Origin: Streptomyces roseicoloratus
GTDB lineage: Bacteria; Actinomycetota; Actinomycetes; Streptomycetales; Streptomycetaceae
Reading direction: 5' to 3'
Assembly: GCF_004117935.1 (NCBI RefSeq)
Contig: NZ_SDOY01000088.1
Span: 1-55,227, forward strand
Length of the DNA stretch: 55,227 nucleotides
Part shown: positions 40,372 through 49,164 of the stretch, piece by piece
How the letters are laid out: each line of letters opens with the position of its first letter
Numbering within the stretch: the stretch's first letter is position 1
Translations under genes and position numbers: made by a program
Notes under the pieces: generated by a model
What the model was told of the DNA's origin: nothing
Database searches by the model: none
The model's input: the letters and a program-made list of their open reading frames with translations, nothing else

Positions 40372-40517
40372 GCTTCCCGTTCGGCAGACAACATTCCGAT
40401 CACCTCCCGCGTCGCGGGAGCGGCATTCCGGGCCTCTCGGGCTCTGCGCGAATTCGCCCCGCAAATATGTCGGGTCGTGCAGTTAGGCTGTGCCCAGCAG
40501 TGATCCAAAACGACGAG

Positions 40518-40548
40518 CACCCCGGGACCGGGCCTGGTCCACGGGGTG
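40518..40548 (+). terminator. Terminator-like hairpin after the XRE gene
   Basis: A 12-bp stem (CACCCCG GGACC with GGTCC A CGGGGTG, one bulged A) and a 6-nt loop. Confidence 0.5.
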
Positions 40549-40763
40549 GCTCGAACGGGGCAACGCTCCGTTGGCGACACACCTGGTTGGGAGGTGATCG
40601 CGGGATGAAGGCTACCCGCAGGCGTGGAACTACACGCGCCGCTACGCCGTTGATCTTCTGCGATCGCGCCATCCGGACTGTGCCCGCGCATGCTGACGCC
40701 AGCCTCCGGATTCAGGGGGTTGGGATGACCTAGCCGGCCATCGGCCGCGCGCACCGGCAGAAG

Positions 40764-40910
40764 GTGGACTCGCAATCCCCTTCGGCCCCGCGCGGCCCGT
40801 CTACCGCCTGGATTCGCAACCCAGAGCGGTTTGCTCAGATCCCGGTTCGCATCCGGTCCTGAGCTGCGGCCTATCAAGCCGCTCATTCCCATCGGCCCCT
40901 CATCAGGGCC
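40764..40910. repeat. Row of five stem-loops with 7-nt loops
   Basis: Loops CTCGCAA, TTCGCAA, TTCGCAT, CTATCAA and CTCATCA, each in a 4-5 bp stem, start at 40764, 40808, 40841, 40866 and 40894. They resemble isolated tRNA anticodon arms but no full tRNA fold can be drawn. Confidence 0.5.
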
Positions 40911-41296
40911 AGTGCACAACCCGCGGGCCCCCGGCAAGGGGCTTCGCGGTCAGCAACACCGCTTCACAGCGGCGCTGTACCGAAGGGCACCGAAGTGCTC
41001 TTCGCCCGTTTCGAGGCCCCGGCAAGGGCTCCGAAACACCAGCACCAAGTCCACCGACGAAAGGAGATCCGCCTCTGGCCTTCGTACTGAGCCCGCTCCT
41101 CACGGAGGGGGCGCCCACACATCCACACGAACCACCGAGTCGCGCTCCCGGCAGGGGGCCCGTCTGCGTTGATCCATATGAAGGCTGGTATCGCCATAGT
41201 GCACGAGCACCGCAGGTCTTGTCAGGTCGACCACGACCAGGTCAGTACCCCCTCTGGGGTGATTGCCGCTGGTTGTGGTGTCCCCCCTGACGGAAT

Positions 41297-41312
41297 TGTG
41301 ACCTATATCACA
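41297..41312. promoter_or_regulatory. CRP/FNR-type palindrome TGTGA-N6-TCACA
   Basis: An exact match to the Crp consensus half-sites with a 6-bp spacer, about 380 bp before the initiator gene. A second half-site, TGTCACACC, follows at 41322. Confidence 0.5.
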
Positions 41313-41689
41313 CACCTTGACTGTCACACCGTTGCCGCCCGGTCGGCGGACCTTCCGGCCGCCGGGGTCTCCGAGATGGGATCGACCGCCGCCCTGGTTC
41401 ACCCCGTGCAGGACTTCATCGACAACTCCGTCGGCGGTGTCCTCGAGGGGGCCGTTCCGTGTGGCGGGACGGTTTCCGCGATTGTTGCCCGCCGTGCGGG
41501 AGGACTGGGGTCGATCGGGGCTCGGCGGACTTTGTCCACAGGCCGACTCGTGCAGGCTCGGCAGGTGGATGAAGAATCGCGCGTTCTGCCTGCTCAGGAA
41601 GGTGTCCGCTTTGGCGTGTACACCGGCCCGATGACGAAGATGACCTCGGTCCTCGCGGTGTTCGCCGCTGCGGTCTCGGCGGTGGGCCG

Positions 41690-44323
41690 ATGAGCACGGT
41701 CGCGGCGCCGGCCGCCGTGCTGGACCACCTCCTGCGGGACGACGTCGACAACTCCGTCGGAGAGTCGTGGCTTCCCGGGCAGCGGACCGCGCTGCGGTCG
41801 GTGCCTGCCGCCGGGCAGTCGGACGACGGCGGCCTGGACAACCCGCTGCGCCTTGGTCGCGCCATGCGGCTTCGGCTGCGCGACGCGGTCCAGGCGCTGC
41901 TGGCGGACCCGTCGATCGCCGGGCTGAAGGACGCGCCGAAGCTGGCCGCGGTGGTGCTGTACGCGAAGTCGCGGGCACCCAAGGGCGAGGACGACGACCT
42001 CCAGACCTCGATCTGGGGCGCGGAGCTCGGCCGGTGGATGGGCATGAAGGAGTCGACGGTCCACCACAAGGTGCTGCCGGTACTCCGCAGCTCGGACGCG
42101 GTGCACACGCAGGTGGTGAGGGACGGGAAGGGGCACCCGACCGGGCTGGACTGCCTGGTCATGCCGCTGTGGCGCGCTCACCACGGCGGGGGAGCGGGGC
42201 ACCCGCTGGCGCTGACGAAGGCGGAGCTGGCGACGCTGCTGCACCTGTGCGAGGCGCTGTTCGGGCACGGCTGGACGCCGAAGGACAAGGAGCCGACGCC
42301 GCCGGGGCTGTTGGCCGGCCGTACGGGCAAGGGCGCGGCGACCGACCGGCTCGGGCTGCTGCTGATGGTTCTGAACACGCGGGCGTCGGGCTGGCTGCAG
42401 CTGGTCGGCGGCTCGGTGAAGAAGCGCGAGGGGCGCGGGGCGGCGACGCTGGCTCGGCTGCTGGGCTGCTCCCCGTCGGGGGCCCGGAAGGTGCTGGCGC
42501 GGCTGACGGAGGCCGGTGTCGTGGCGCGGCAGCGCAAGGCGACGTCGACGCGGATGAACGGCCGGGGCCGGGTCATGCTGCTGCCGGTCGCCCGCGCGTA
42601 CGGCCGCACTCTGGCTCCTGTGGAGGCTGTTTCGGGGCCTGGGACCGTGTTTTCGGTGCGTCCTGATGGTGCGTGCGGAGATCATGCTCCGGCCGCTGCT
42701 GCTGGTGCCCTTGGTACGTCTGGGATCTGCGGTGCTGAGGAGGCCGGGGATGCGGCGGTTCAGGAGCGTCCCGATGGTGCAGAGCTCCACGCAGACCACG
42801 CTTCTGTGGTTACTCCTGTAGTTCCTCTGCAGCTCTCTGGTGGCTTTTCCGGCGAAGGCCGTGGGGGGGAGGGCCGTCGGCCGAGACGCGCGTGCGTGCG
42901 CGAGGACCAGGCCGCCGACGGCGAGAGCGCCGTTGCCGGATCTGGGAGCCCGGTGGCCGGGGGCGACCCGCTTCGCGGTGAAAAGCCCACCAAGTCACCC
43001 GTCGACGAGCAGGAGCAGGCAGGCACCATCACCGCTGGCGCCGGTGCCCGGCTGACGGTCGTGGGTGGTCGAAAGACGCAGCAGCAGGGGCGGCCGGAGC
43101 TTCCCGCCGATCTTGACCTGCGGGTGGCTCTGACGCCGGTGTCCTGGCTGTGGACGAAGCTGAACCGCTGGCAGCAGGACAACGTCGTGAAGGCCACGAA
43201 GGCGGAGCTCGCGCAGCTGCGCCAGGTGCTGGAGTGGTCGGGGCAGGCCCCGTCGGTTCTGGCCTCCCGGCTGACGTCCCGGCTCGAGGAGACCGGCGGC
43301 GAGGCTCTGATCGCCCGCCCGTTCGGGTGGATCACCCACCGCGGGCTGGTGCGCCGGCCGTCGTGCTCGGACGTGCGGTGCGACGACGGCGCCCGGCTCG
43401 ACACCGGCGCCGACTGCGACAACTGCGCCAACATCCTGCACTCGCGGCGGGCGTGGCGGGTGCGGATCGCGGCCGAGGTCGACCAGGAGCTGCCCGGCCT
43501 GGATCAGGATGCGCGGTACCGGGAGATCGAGGCCCGGATGCGCCGTCACGCCGAGGCCGAGGCCGCAGACTTCGTGGCCCGTCAGGCCGAGGCCCAGCAG
43601 CGGGCGGCCCAGCGGGCGGCGGCCCGTGCCGAGGCCGAGGCGCAGGCCCTGGTCGAGCGGGAGCGGGCGGCGGCCGAGGCGGCGGCCCGGCAGGCCGTGG
43701 CGTGCGAGGACTGCGGCCGGGAGCGGTCGGCCGGGCTGTGTGAGGCGTGCGGCCACCGGCGCCAGACCGAGGTCCTGATCGGCGAGGCCGGTCTCCTCGC
43801 CGCGACCTGGTCGGCCGACCCGACCGACCCGGTCGCCGTCGCGGCCGTCGCCGCCGAGGTCCGTACGGCCATCGAGGACGCCATCGCCGCCGCGTGGGCC
43901 CAGTTCCAGGAGATCACCGACCCGGCCGCCCTGGAGGCAGCCGGCCCGAACGCTGTCGAGGACGCCGCCGCGTACAACGCGGTGCTGACCGCCGAGAGCG
44001 CGGCCGCGGAGTACCGGCACGAGGCCCTGGTGATGCTCGGCCGCAGCACGGAGGCCCAGGCCGAGGCCCGCAAGGCGTACGCGACCGAGCTCGCCAAGCC
44101 CTGGTTCCAGGCCCTGCCCGACAGCGACGACGCCCAGCGCGCCGCGACCGAGGCCGCCGCGAAGGCGCAGACCCGCACCGCCGAGCACCTGCTCGCCGTG
44201 CGGCTGGAGCAGCTGCACACCCAGGCCCGCCCCGAGCTGGTCCGGCCCGTGCCGTGGTCGCGGCGTCTGCCCGAGCTCGCCGACCGTCCGCTGGGCGGCG
44301 AGGCCCTGGAGGTGATCGCGTGA
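41690..44323 (+). CDS. Putative replication initiator, HTH and zinc-motif protein, 877 aa
   Basis: ATG 41690. The N-terminal 300 residues hold two winged-helix-like parts (DAVQALLADPSIAGLKDAPKLAAVVLY...GRWMGMKESTVHHKVLPVL and GRGAATLARLLGCSPSGARKVLARLTEAGVV). A polar linker leads to a second domain (LDLRVALTPVSWLWTKLNRWQQDNVVKATKAEL...LASRLTSRLEETGG), then CSDVRCDD...CDNC near 560-580, a long Ala/Glu coiled coil, and CEDCGRERSAGLCEACG near 673-690. The plan resembles large replication proteins of Streptomyces linear plasmids. The next gene, DciA-like, overlaps by 4 nt, which supports a replication role. Confidence 0.7.
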   Translation: MSTVAAPAAVLDHLLRDDVDNSVGESWLPGQRTALRSVPAAGQSDDGGLDNPLRLGRAMRLRLRDAVQALLADPSIAGLKDAPKLAAVVLYAKSRAPKGEDDDLQTSIWGAELGRWMGMKESTVHHKVLPVLRSSDAVHTQVVRDGKGHPTGLDCLVMPLWRAHHGGGAGHPLALTKAELATLLHLCEALFGHGWTPKDKEPTPPGLLAGRTGKGAATDRLGLLLMVLNTRASGWLQLVGGSVKKREGRGAATLARLLGCSPSGARKVLARLTEAGVVARQRKATSTRMNGRGRVMLLPVARAYGRTLAPVEAVSGPGTVFSVRPDGACGDHAPAAAAGALGTSGICGAEEAGDAAVQERPDGAELHADHASVVTPVVPLQLSGGFSGEGRGGEGRRPRRACVREDQAADGESAVAGSGSPVAGGDPLRGEKPTKSPVDEQEQAGTITAGAGARLTVVGGRKTQQQGRPELPADLDLRVALTPVSWLWTKLNRWQQDNVVKATKAELAQLRQVLEWSGQAPSVLASRLTSRLEETGGEALIARPFGWITHRGLVRRPSCSDVRCDDGARLDTGADCDNCANILHSRRAWRVRIAAEVDQELPGLDQDARYREIEARMRRHAEAEAADFVARQAEAQQRAAQRAAARAEAEAQALVERERAAAEAAARQAVACEDCGRERSAGLCEACGHRRQTEVLIGEAGLLAATWSADPTDPVAVAAVAAEVRTAIEDAIAAAWAQFQEITDPAALEAAGPNAVEDAAAYNAVLTAESAAAEYRHEALVMLGRSTEAQAEARKAYATELAKPWFQALPDSDDAQRAATEAAAKAQTRTAEHLLAVRLEQLHTQARPELVRPVPWSRRLPELADRPLGGEALEVIA

Positions 44324-45168
44324 ACGCCGTCCCGGAGCTGTCCGGCGTCGACCTCGCCCGCCAGGCCCTGCTCGCCGCCCGGGAGGCGGCGAAGAAGAAC
44401 GGCGCCCAGACGAAGAAGCCGAAGCGGCGCACCGGCACCGCCGTACGGAGGGACGGCCGCGAGCCGCTCGGGCTCGGTGCGGCGATCGGCATGATGATGA
44501 CTGAGCGTGGCCTGGTCGCCCCGGCCGCCGGCGGCAGCGTTCTCGCCCGGTTCGACGACATCCTTGCCGCGGCCGCGCCCGAGCTCGCCGGTCACGTGAG
44601 GGCCGTGGGCTTCGACGCGGACACCGGCCGCCTGGACGTCGCCCCCGACGCTCCCGCGTACGGCACGCAGCTGCGCTGGAGCGCACCGAAGCTGATCGCG
44701 GCGGCCAACGAGAAGGTGTCCGGCGCGAACGTCCGCTCCGTTCACGTCCTGGCGCCCGCGTCGGTGAAGGCCGGCCCCGTCACGGCGGCCGCCGCCCCGG
44801 CCCCGCAGCCGACGATGCCCGGCGTCCCGGTGGAGCGCCGGACCCCGCCCGAGGGATTCCACCGCGCGATCGAGGCCCACCGGCAGACCGCCCGGCCGTC
44901 CCTGGCGGACCCGGCCATCGCGGAGGCGGTGCAGCGGCAGACCGCCGCGATGCGGGAGCTGTCCCGCAGAGCGTTCCCCGAGACCGACGTCGTCGTGCCG
45001 GAGGATGCGCCGGCCCCGATCGAACAGGCCCGCGCCGGTCGCCGCCGGGAAGCCGACGCCTCGCACGCTGCGGCAGTGCGCCGGGCCCGTGCGGAGCGTG
45101 CGGCGAAGGAGGCCGGAACGGTGGCGGCGGTGACACCTCAGCGGGCTCCGCTGCGGACGTCAGCGTGA
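44320..45168 (+). CDS. DciA-like (DUF721) helicase-loader protein, 282 aa
   Basis: GTG 44320 overlaps the initiator stop (GTGA). Residues about 73-145 carry the DUF721/DciA core: LARFDDILAAAAPELAGHVRAVGFDADTGRLDVAPDAPAYGTQLRWSAPKLIAAANE, then VRSVHVLAP. DciA loads the replicative helicase DnaB in most bacteria. The C-terminus is long, Arg/Ala-rich and probably disordered. A plasmid-borne copy coupled to the initiator suggests that the plasmid brings its own helicase loader. Confidence 0.8.
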   Translation: MNAVPELSGVDLARQALLAAREAAKKNGAQTKKPKRRTGTAVRRDGREPLGLGAAIGMMMTERGLVAPAAGGSVLARFDDILAAAAPELAGHVRAVGFDADTGRLDVAPDAPAYGTQLRWSAPKLIAAANEKVSGANVRSVHVLAPASVKAGPVTAAAAPAPQPTMPGVPVERRTPPEGFHRAIEAHRQTARPSLADPAIAEAVQRQTAAMRELSRRAFPETDVVVPEDAPAPIEQARAGRRREADASHAAAVRRARAERAAKEAGTVAAVTPQRAPLRTSA

Positions 45169-45195
45169 AGTGTCGCTTCACCCATCAGAATGCAT

Positions 45196-45233
45196 GTACG
45201 CGATACGTACGCTGTTCGTACGCGCATCGTACG
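45196..45233. promoter_or_regulatory. Tap operator: two GTACGC palindromes 22 bp apart
   Basis: GTACGCGATACGTACG (45196-45211) and GTACGCGCATCGTACG (45218-45233) are direct repeats two helical turns apart, each an imperfect palindrome, 37 bp before the tap ATG. Tap's own N-terminal helix-turn-helix could bind them. Confidence 0.6.
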
Positions 45234-45269
45234 TTTCATGGGGTAGAGTGTTGCTCAGGAGGTGCTTTC

Positions 45270-47528
45270 ATGTCCGAGTTGTTCGACGCGGTCGACGCCC
45301 TGCTCGCGTCCCGCGCCGCTTTGCCGCCACCGGCGGAGCGCAAGCGGCTGCGTGCCGCGCACGGCCTGACGATCGACGAAGTGGCCACCGCGCTGAAGGT
45401 GCGCCGGGCCACGGTGTCCGGCTGGGAGTCCGGCAAGACCGAGCCCCGCCCGCCCGAGCGCGACGCGTACGCCCGGCTGCTGGACAAGCTCGCGGAGCTC
45501 TACCCCGCCGCCCCGGCCAACACGGCCACGCCCGCGCCCGCCCCCGACGCTGCGGTGCCGGCCACGTTCACCGCAGCGCCCGCCCCGGCGGAAGCCCGGT
45601 CTCTGTCCACAGGGGAGGCGTCCGAGGCTGCGGTCATGACTGCAACCGAGAACACCCAGACCCCCACCCCCGCTCCCGTCGCTGCTGCTCCGGCGGCCGC
45701 GCCGCGTCCGGCGCGCACCACCAGGCCGACGTCGTCGCGCCGCCCGGGTGCGCGGAAGGCGGCCCCTGCCGGCACCCCGGCGGGCGGTACCGATCTGCGG
45801 TTCGAGAACGGGCCGCTGGCGGTCGTCGACGTCGAGGACGGCAAGGTGCTGGCGTACTGCACCGGCGGCCTGGTCCTGGACGTGCCCGCCAAGTCCATCC
45901 CGGCCCTGGTCGACTGGACCCTCAAGGAGGCCAAGCTCGGGGCGCCGAAGCTGTCGGGGCCGGGCAAGGACGCCGACCCGCTGATCGTGCTCACCGAGGC
46001 CGCGTGCGAGCGCTACGGCCTCCCGGTCACGCTCACGGCGGAGGAGAAGGACGCCGGGCGGATCCCGGAGGGCCACAAGGTCATCAAGCAGCTGGTCCGC
46101 GCGGAGTGGAAGCTGACGAAGAGGGGCTTCGGGCCGTGGGCGAGGATCTACCGCCCCGCCACCGGCTCGGAGCGGGCCTGCGTGCAGCTGTGCATCCCGT
46201 CGTGGAACGCGCTGGACGCCCGGTTCTGGGGCACCGCCGGGCAGCTGCCGCCGGCGGAGCTCGCCCGCGTCCTGGGCGTGTACGCCTCTCGGGTGATGAC
46301 GCCGCGCGGCTCCACGGCCGTGACCGGCCTGGAGCTGATGACCGCGCTGCACCCGCCGACCCGGGCCTCCGAGCCGGACGCCGACGGCAAGCGGCACTCC
46401 GAGCACAACCCCGGCTCGCTGGGCAAGGACGCCATCGACCCGATGAACTTCCCGCCGTGCGAGGTCCCCGACGGCCACCCGGTCCTCAAGGACCTGCCCC
46501 GGTTCCACGTGCGGGGACCTGCGGAGAAGCTGTTCGAGGAGGCGTACGACTGGGCGCGGCCGATGACCGACGCGGAGTGCACGCTGCGGCACCTGGTCGG
46601 CATCGACGTGAACATGGCTTTCGCCGCCGGCGCGAACGGGCTGAACGTCGGCCTGGGGGAGGCGACGCACGTCAAGGCCCCGGTGTTCGATCCGAAGTTG
46701 CCCGGCTCGTGGCTGGTCGACCTCTCCCATGTCGACCTGTCGCGGGTGAAGGTCAGCAAGGAGTGGGTGGAGCTGGACGGTTCGCTGCTGCCTTCCCCGT
46801 TCACGTGGAAGGGCGAGCGTCCCGAAGGACCGGCCTGGTACGCGACGCCCACTGTGGCGTACGCGGTGGAGCTCGGTTACGAGGTGCGGCCGGTCGAGGC
46901 GTGGGTGCGGTACGACAACGGCCGGTACCTGGACGGCTGGTACAACCGGCTCCGTGACGCCTACCTCGCCACGATGGCCGACCTCGGCGTCGACGCCGAC
47001 CTGTCGCCCGAGGACTTCCTCGCCGCGATGGACGGCTACAAGGACCGCGACCCGGAGCTGGGAATCGTCATCACGGCGATCAAGGCCACGGTCAAGGGCG
47101 GGCTGGGCAAGCTGCGCGAGCGCCCCCGGGGCGAGGGCTGGAAGCCCGGCGAGCCGTGGCGGGCCCTGTCCCGCCCGACCTGGCGGCCCGACATCCGTGC
47201 GGCGGTCATCTCCCGCACCCGGATCAACCTCCACCGCAAGGTCGTCAAGCACGCCGCGTTCACCGGCCAGTACCCCATCGCGATCCTGTCCGACTGCGTC
47301 GTCTACGCCTCGAACGGGCCGAGCCCGCTGGACTTCCTGCCCTACCGGGAGGGCAAGCCGCTGCCCGGCGGGTTCAAGCTCGGCATCAACCCCGGCCTGG
47401 TCAAGCACGAGGGCACGCAGGACGTCCTGTGGGGCGAGGAGGTCCGGGAGAAGTTCAACGCTCCGCAGCTCAACCTCGCCCGGTACATCAAGGACGGCAC
47501 CGTCACCGACGTCGACAACGGAGAGTAG
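45270..47528 (+). CDS. tap: Telomere-associated protein Tap, 752 aa
   Basis: ATG 45270 with AGGAGG. Residues about 21-80 are an XRE helix-turn-helix (RLRAAHGLTIDEVATALKVRRATVSGWESGKTEPR). A Pro/Ala linker follows, then the large conserved body with GGLVLDVPAKSIPALVDWTLKEAKLGAP, PEGHKVIKQLVRAEWKLTKRGFGPWARIYRP, LVGIDVNMAFAAGANGLNVGLGEATHV and YPIAILSDCVVYAS. Both the size and the next gene (tpg, 12 nt on) match the Streptomyces tap-tpg operon. Tap binds the folded telomere and brings Tpg to it for end patching. Confidence 0.95.
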   Translation: MSELFDAVDALLASRAALPPPAERKRLRAAHGLTIDEVATALKVRRATVSGWESGKTEPRPPERDAYARLLDKLAELYPAAPANTATPAPAPDAAVPATFTAAPAPAEARSLSTGEASEAAVMTATENTQTPTPAPVAAAPAAAPRPARTTRPTSSRRPGARKAAPAGTPAGGTDLRFENGPLAVVDVEDGKVLAYCTGGLVLDVPAKSIPALVDWTLKEAKLGAPKLSGPGKDADPLIVLTEAACERYGLPVTLTAEEKDAGRIPEGHKVIKQLVRAEWKLTKRGFGPWARIYRPATGSERACVQLCIPSWNALDARFWGTAGQLPPAELARVLGVYASRVMTPRGSTAVTGLELMTALHPPTRASEPDADGKRHSEHNPGSLGKDAIDPMNFPPCEVPDGHPVLKDLPRFHVRGPAEKLFEEAYDWARPMTDAECTLRHLVGIDVNMAFAAGANGLNVGLGEATHVKAPVFDPKLPGSWLVDLSHVDLSRVKVSKEWVELDGSLLPSPFTWKGERPEGPAWYATPTVAYAVELGYEVRPVEAWVRYDNGRYLDGWYNRLRDAYLATMADLGVDADLSPEDFLAAMDGYKDRDPELGIVITAIKATVKGGLGKLRERPRGEGWKPGEPWRALSRPTWRPDIRAAVISRTRINLHRKVVKHAAFTGQYPIAILSDCVVYASNGPSPLDFLPYREGKPLPGGFKLGINPGLVKHEGTQDVLWGEEVREKFNAPQLNLARYIKDGTVTDVDNGE

Positions 47529-47540
47529 GAGAGGGCCACG

Positions 47541-48098
47541 ATGAGCCTGTTCGGGGACGGCCTGGAGAAGGCGGTGCAGAAGGCGTTCACCCGCCCGGCA
47601 CCCAAGTCGGCCGGCGCGCAGATGCGGTACCTGGTCAAGCAGCTCGGCGGCACCAAGGCGGTCGCGCAGATGCTGCGGGTCTCCCAGCGCACCGTCGAGC
47701 GGTACGTGAAGGACCAGATCAAAAGGCCCCGTGCCGATCTGGCCGCGCGCCTGGAGCGCGAGGTGAAGAAGCGGTGGCAGCCGCAGATCCGGGCCAAGGC
47801 CAGGGCGAAGGCGGCGTCGACGGGCGGCATCGTCATCGACACCCGCGCTCGCATGGGCTACACCGCGCCGATCGGGTCGACGGACCAGGACCGCATCCGG
47901 CACCTGACCGTCGCCCTGCCGCCCGTCTACGCCGCTCGTCTCTTCGACGCCCAGGAGCAGGGTGCCAGCGACGACGAGCTGCAGCAGATCGCCGCCGAGG
48001 CGCTCAGGGAGGTGTACTTCCAGGACGGCGGCCGCCGCGCCGGCTCCCTGGAAGAGGTCCGGTTCACCGACATCGAGCACCTCGAGTTCGACCTCTAG
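47541..48098 (+). CDS. tpg: Terminal protein Tpg, 185 aa
   Basis: ATG 47541 after AGGAGAGGG. The length is exactly the family size. KAFTRPAPKSAGAQMRYLVKQLGGTKAVAQMLRVSQRTVERYVKDQIKRPR is the hallmark N-terminal helix-turn-helix, then basic KKRWQPQIRAKARAKAAS. Residue 114 is Thr (I-G-S-T-D), the position reported to be the priming residue for other Tpg proteins (recalled, not checked). Tpg is covalently attached to 5' ends. A strong terminator follows at 48121. Confidence 0.95.
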   Translation: MSLFGDGLEKAVQKAFTRPAPKSAGAQMRYLVKQLGGTKAVAQMLRVSQRTVERYVKDQIKRPRADLAARLEREVKKRWQPQIRAKARAKAASTGGIVIDTRARMGYTAPIGSTDQDRIRHLTVALPPVYAARLFDAQEQGASDDELQQIAAEALREVYFQDGGRRAGSLEEVRFTDIEHLEFDL

Positions 48099-48120
48099 CA
48101 GCCGCGCCCCGAACAGCCCG

Positions 48121-48150
48121 CGAGCCCCGGACCGATCGGTCCGGGGCTCG
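48121..48150 (+). terminator. Terminator of the tap-tpg operon
   Basis: A perfect 13-bp stem (48121-48133 with 48138-48150) around GATC, 22 nt past the tpg stop. Confidence 0.85.
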
Positions 48151-48221
48151 CTCGCGTATCCGCGGGGGGGCGGATGTTCATGCACGCGATGCCCTGCTCA
48201 ACGCCCGTTGTCCAGCTCTGG

Positions 48222-49016
48222 TTACTCCCCGCCCTGCTGCCGGTCGCGCATCTGCTTGCGGAGAGAGCGGGCGACCTCCACCGCATGGTGTGACGGGGTC
48301 GCTGAGAACTGGCGGCGGTTGTCCAGGTCCTTAGCCAGGTGCCGGGCGTAGGCCGAGAGCAGACCGTTCGCAGGGATCTGGACGTACTCCAGAAGGTGCC
48401 GCAGGGCTTCGAGCTCGCCGGACCGGAACGCCACGGAGACCTCGGTGTCGTCCGGTGAGCTCAAGGCGGCGGACAACCGGCTGGTGTAGAGGCCCTGCAC
48501 CATGTTGGTGAAGCACATGCCGTAGGTCCGGATACCTGCCGAGGCTGGGACGAACGCGGTCAGGCGCCGGTGGAGCTCGGTCAAGTCGCTGTCCGGCTGC
48601 CGGTAGAACGGCCGCTCACTACTGCCCGCTTCCACGGGCGAGAGCCGGGCCATAGCCATGAAGGAGCTGACGCGCTCGGCGGGTGGGACCAGGCCGGCCC
48701 CCATCCAGCGGGCGCCGTCGTAGTAACCCTCAGCACCGTCCACCATGGGCATCAGGGACCATCCGGAGGTCCCTGACCAATTCAGTTCGACGCTCTCGCT
48801 CTCCGGGTACAGACTGCGTTCGAAGCTGATGTTGAACCCGATGTCTCCGTCGACGTCCGTTGCGATACTGGCGTCATCCGCGGCAGCTCGTGTATCCGTC
48901 GAGGCCCGTACGTACGTGACGGGCACGCCGTCGCGCAGGAGCGCTTCGGCGACGGCGTTCATGTAGTGGCCGATGGCCTCCTTCAGCTCGCCGCTCGCGG
49001 AGGACTTGGACGTCAC
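48222..49016 (-). CDS. DUF6292-like protein, 264 aa
   Basis: GTG 49016 with GGGAG upstream. IGHYMNAVAEALLRDGVPVTYVRAS, DASIATDVDGDIGFNISFERS, VELNWSGTSGWSLMPMVDGAEGYY and VPPAERVSSFMAM follow the DUF6292 order (YVxAVAxxL, LxWSxxxGW, PxxVxxF). The remaining C-terminal part is helical. The family is common in Streptomyces and its function is unknown. It faces the second tpg gene. Confidence 0.7.
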   Translation of the reverse strand: MTSKSSASGELKEAIGHYMNAVAEALLRDGVPVTYVRASTDTRAAADDASIATDVDGDIGFNISFERSLYPESESVELNWSGTSGWSLMPMVDGAEGYYDGARWMGAGLVPPAERVSSFMAMARLSPVEAGSSERPFYRQPDSDLTELHRRLTAFVPASAGIRTYGMCFTNMVQGLYTSRLSAALSSPDDTEVSVAFRSGELEALRHLLEYVQIPANGLLSAYARHLAKDLDNRRQFSATPSHHAVEVARSLRKQMRDRQQGGE

Positions 49017-49164
49017 GTGGTCTCCCAGCTTGGTCGGGGCAGGACATGCGTGCTGCGCCGTCCCAGTCTCCCGCGCAACCGGCGCCGACCTGCCTCGTTC
49101 TCGCCAAGTCCCTCCTGCCCGGTCCCGGCCGCTGTCCACAGGCACGCCGTGGCGGACTGGAGGC

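Larger units (their letters stand above)
40372..41689. other. 1.3-kb structured non-coding region upstream of the initiator
   Basis: No frame across this stretch has host-like codon bias and a ribosome site. Contents: a 12-bp hairpin with a bulge at 40518-40548 (terminator of the XRE gene), a row of five stem-loops at 40764-40910, three CCCGGCAAGGG-like repeats (near 40930, 41018, 41147), and a CRP-type palindrome at 41297. The location before the putative initiator makes it a candidate replication origin. Weak frames such as 41169-41693 (+) cannot be excluded. Confidence 0.55.

Noticed and set aside
40750..40920. tRNA genes suggested by anticodon-like loops
   Set aside because: No matching acceptor, D and T arms could be placed around any of the loops.
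40964..41197. 77-codon leftward frame in the region before the initiator
   Set aside because: No ribosome site and low resemblance to host codon use; kept as non-coding.
45255..48185. 976-codon leftward frame opposite tap and tpg
   Set aside because: tap and tpg are unmistakable on the other strand.
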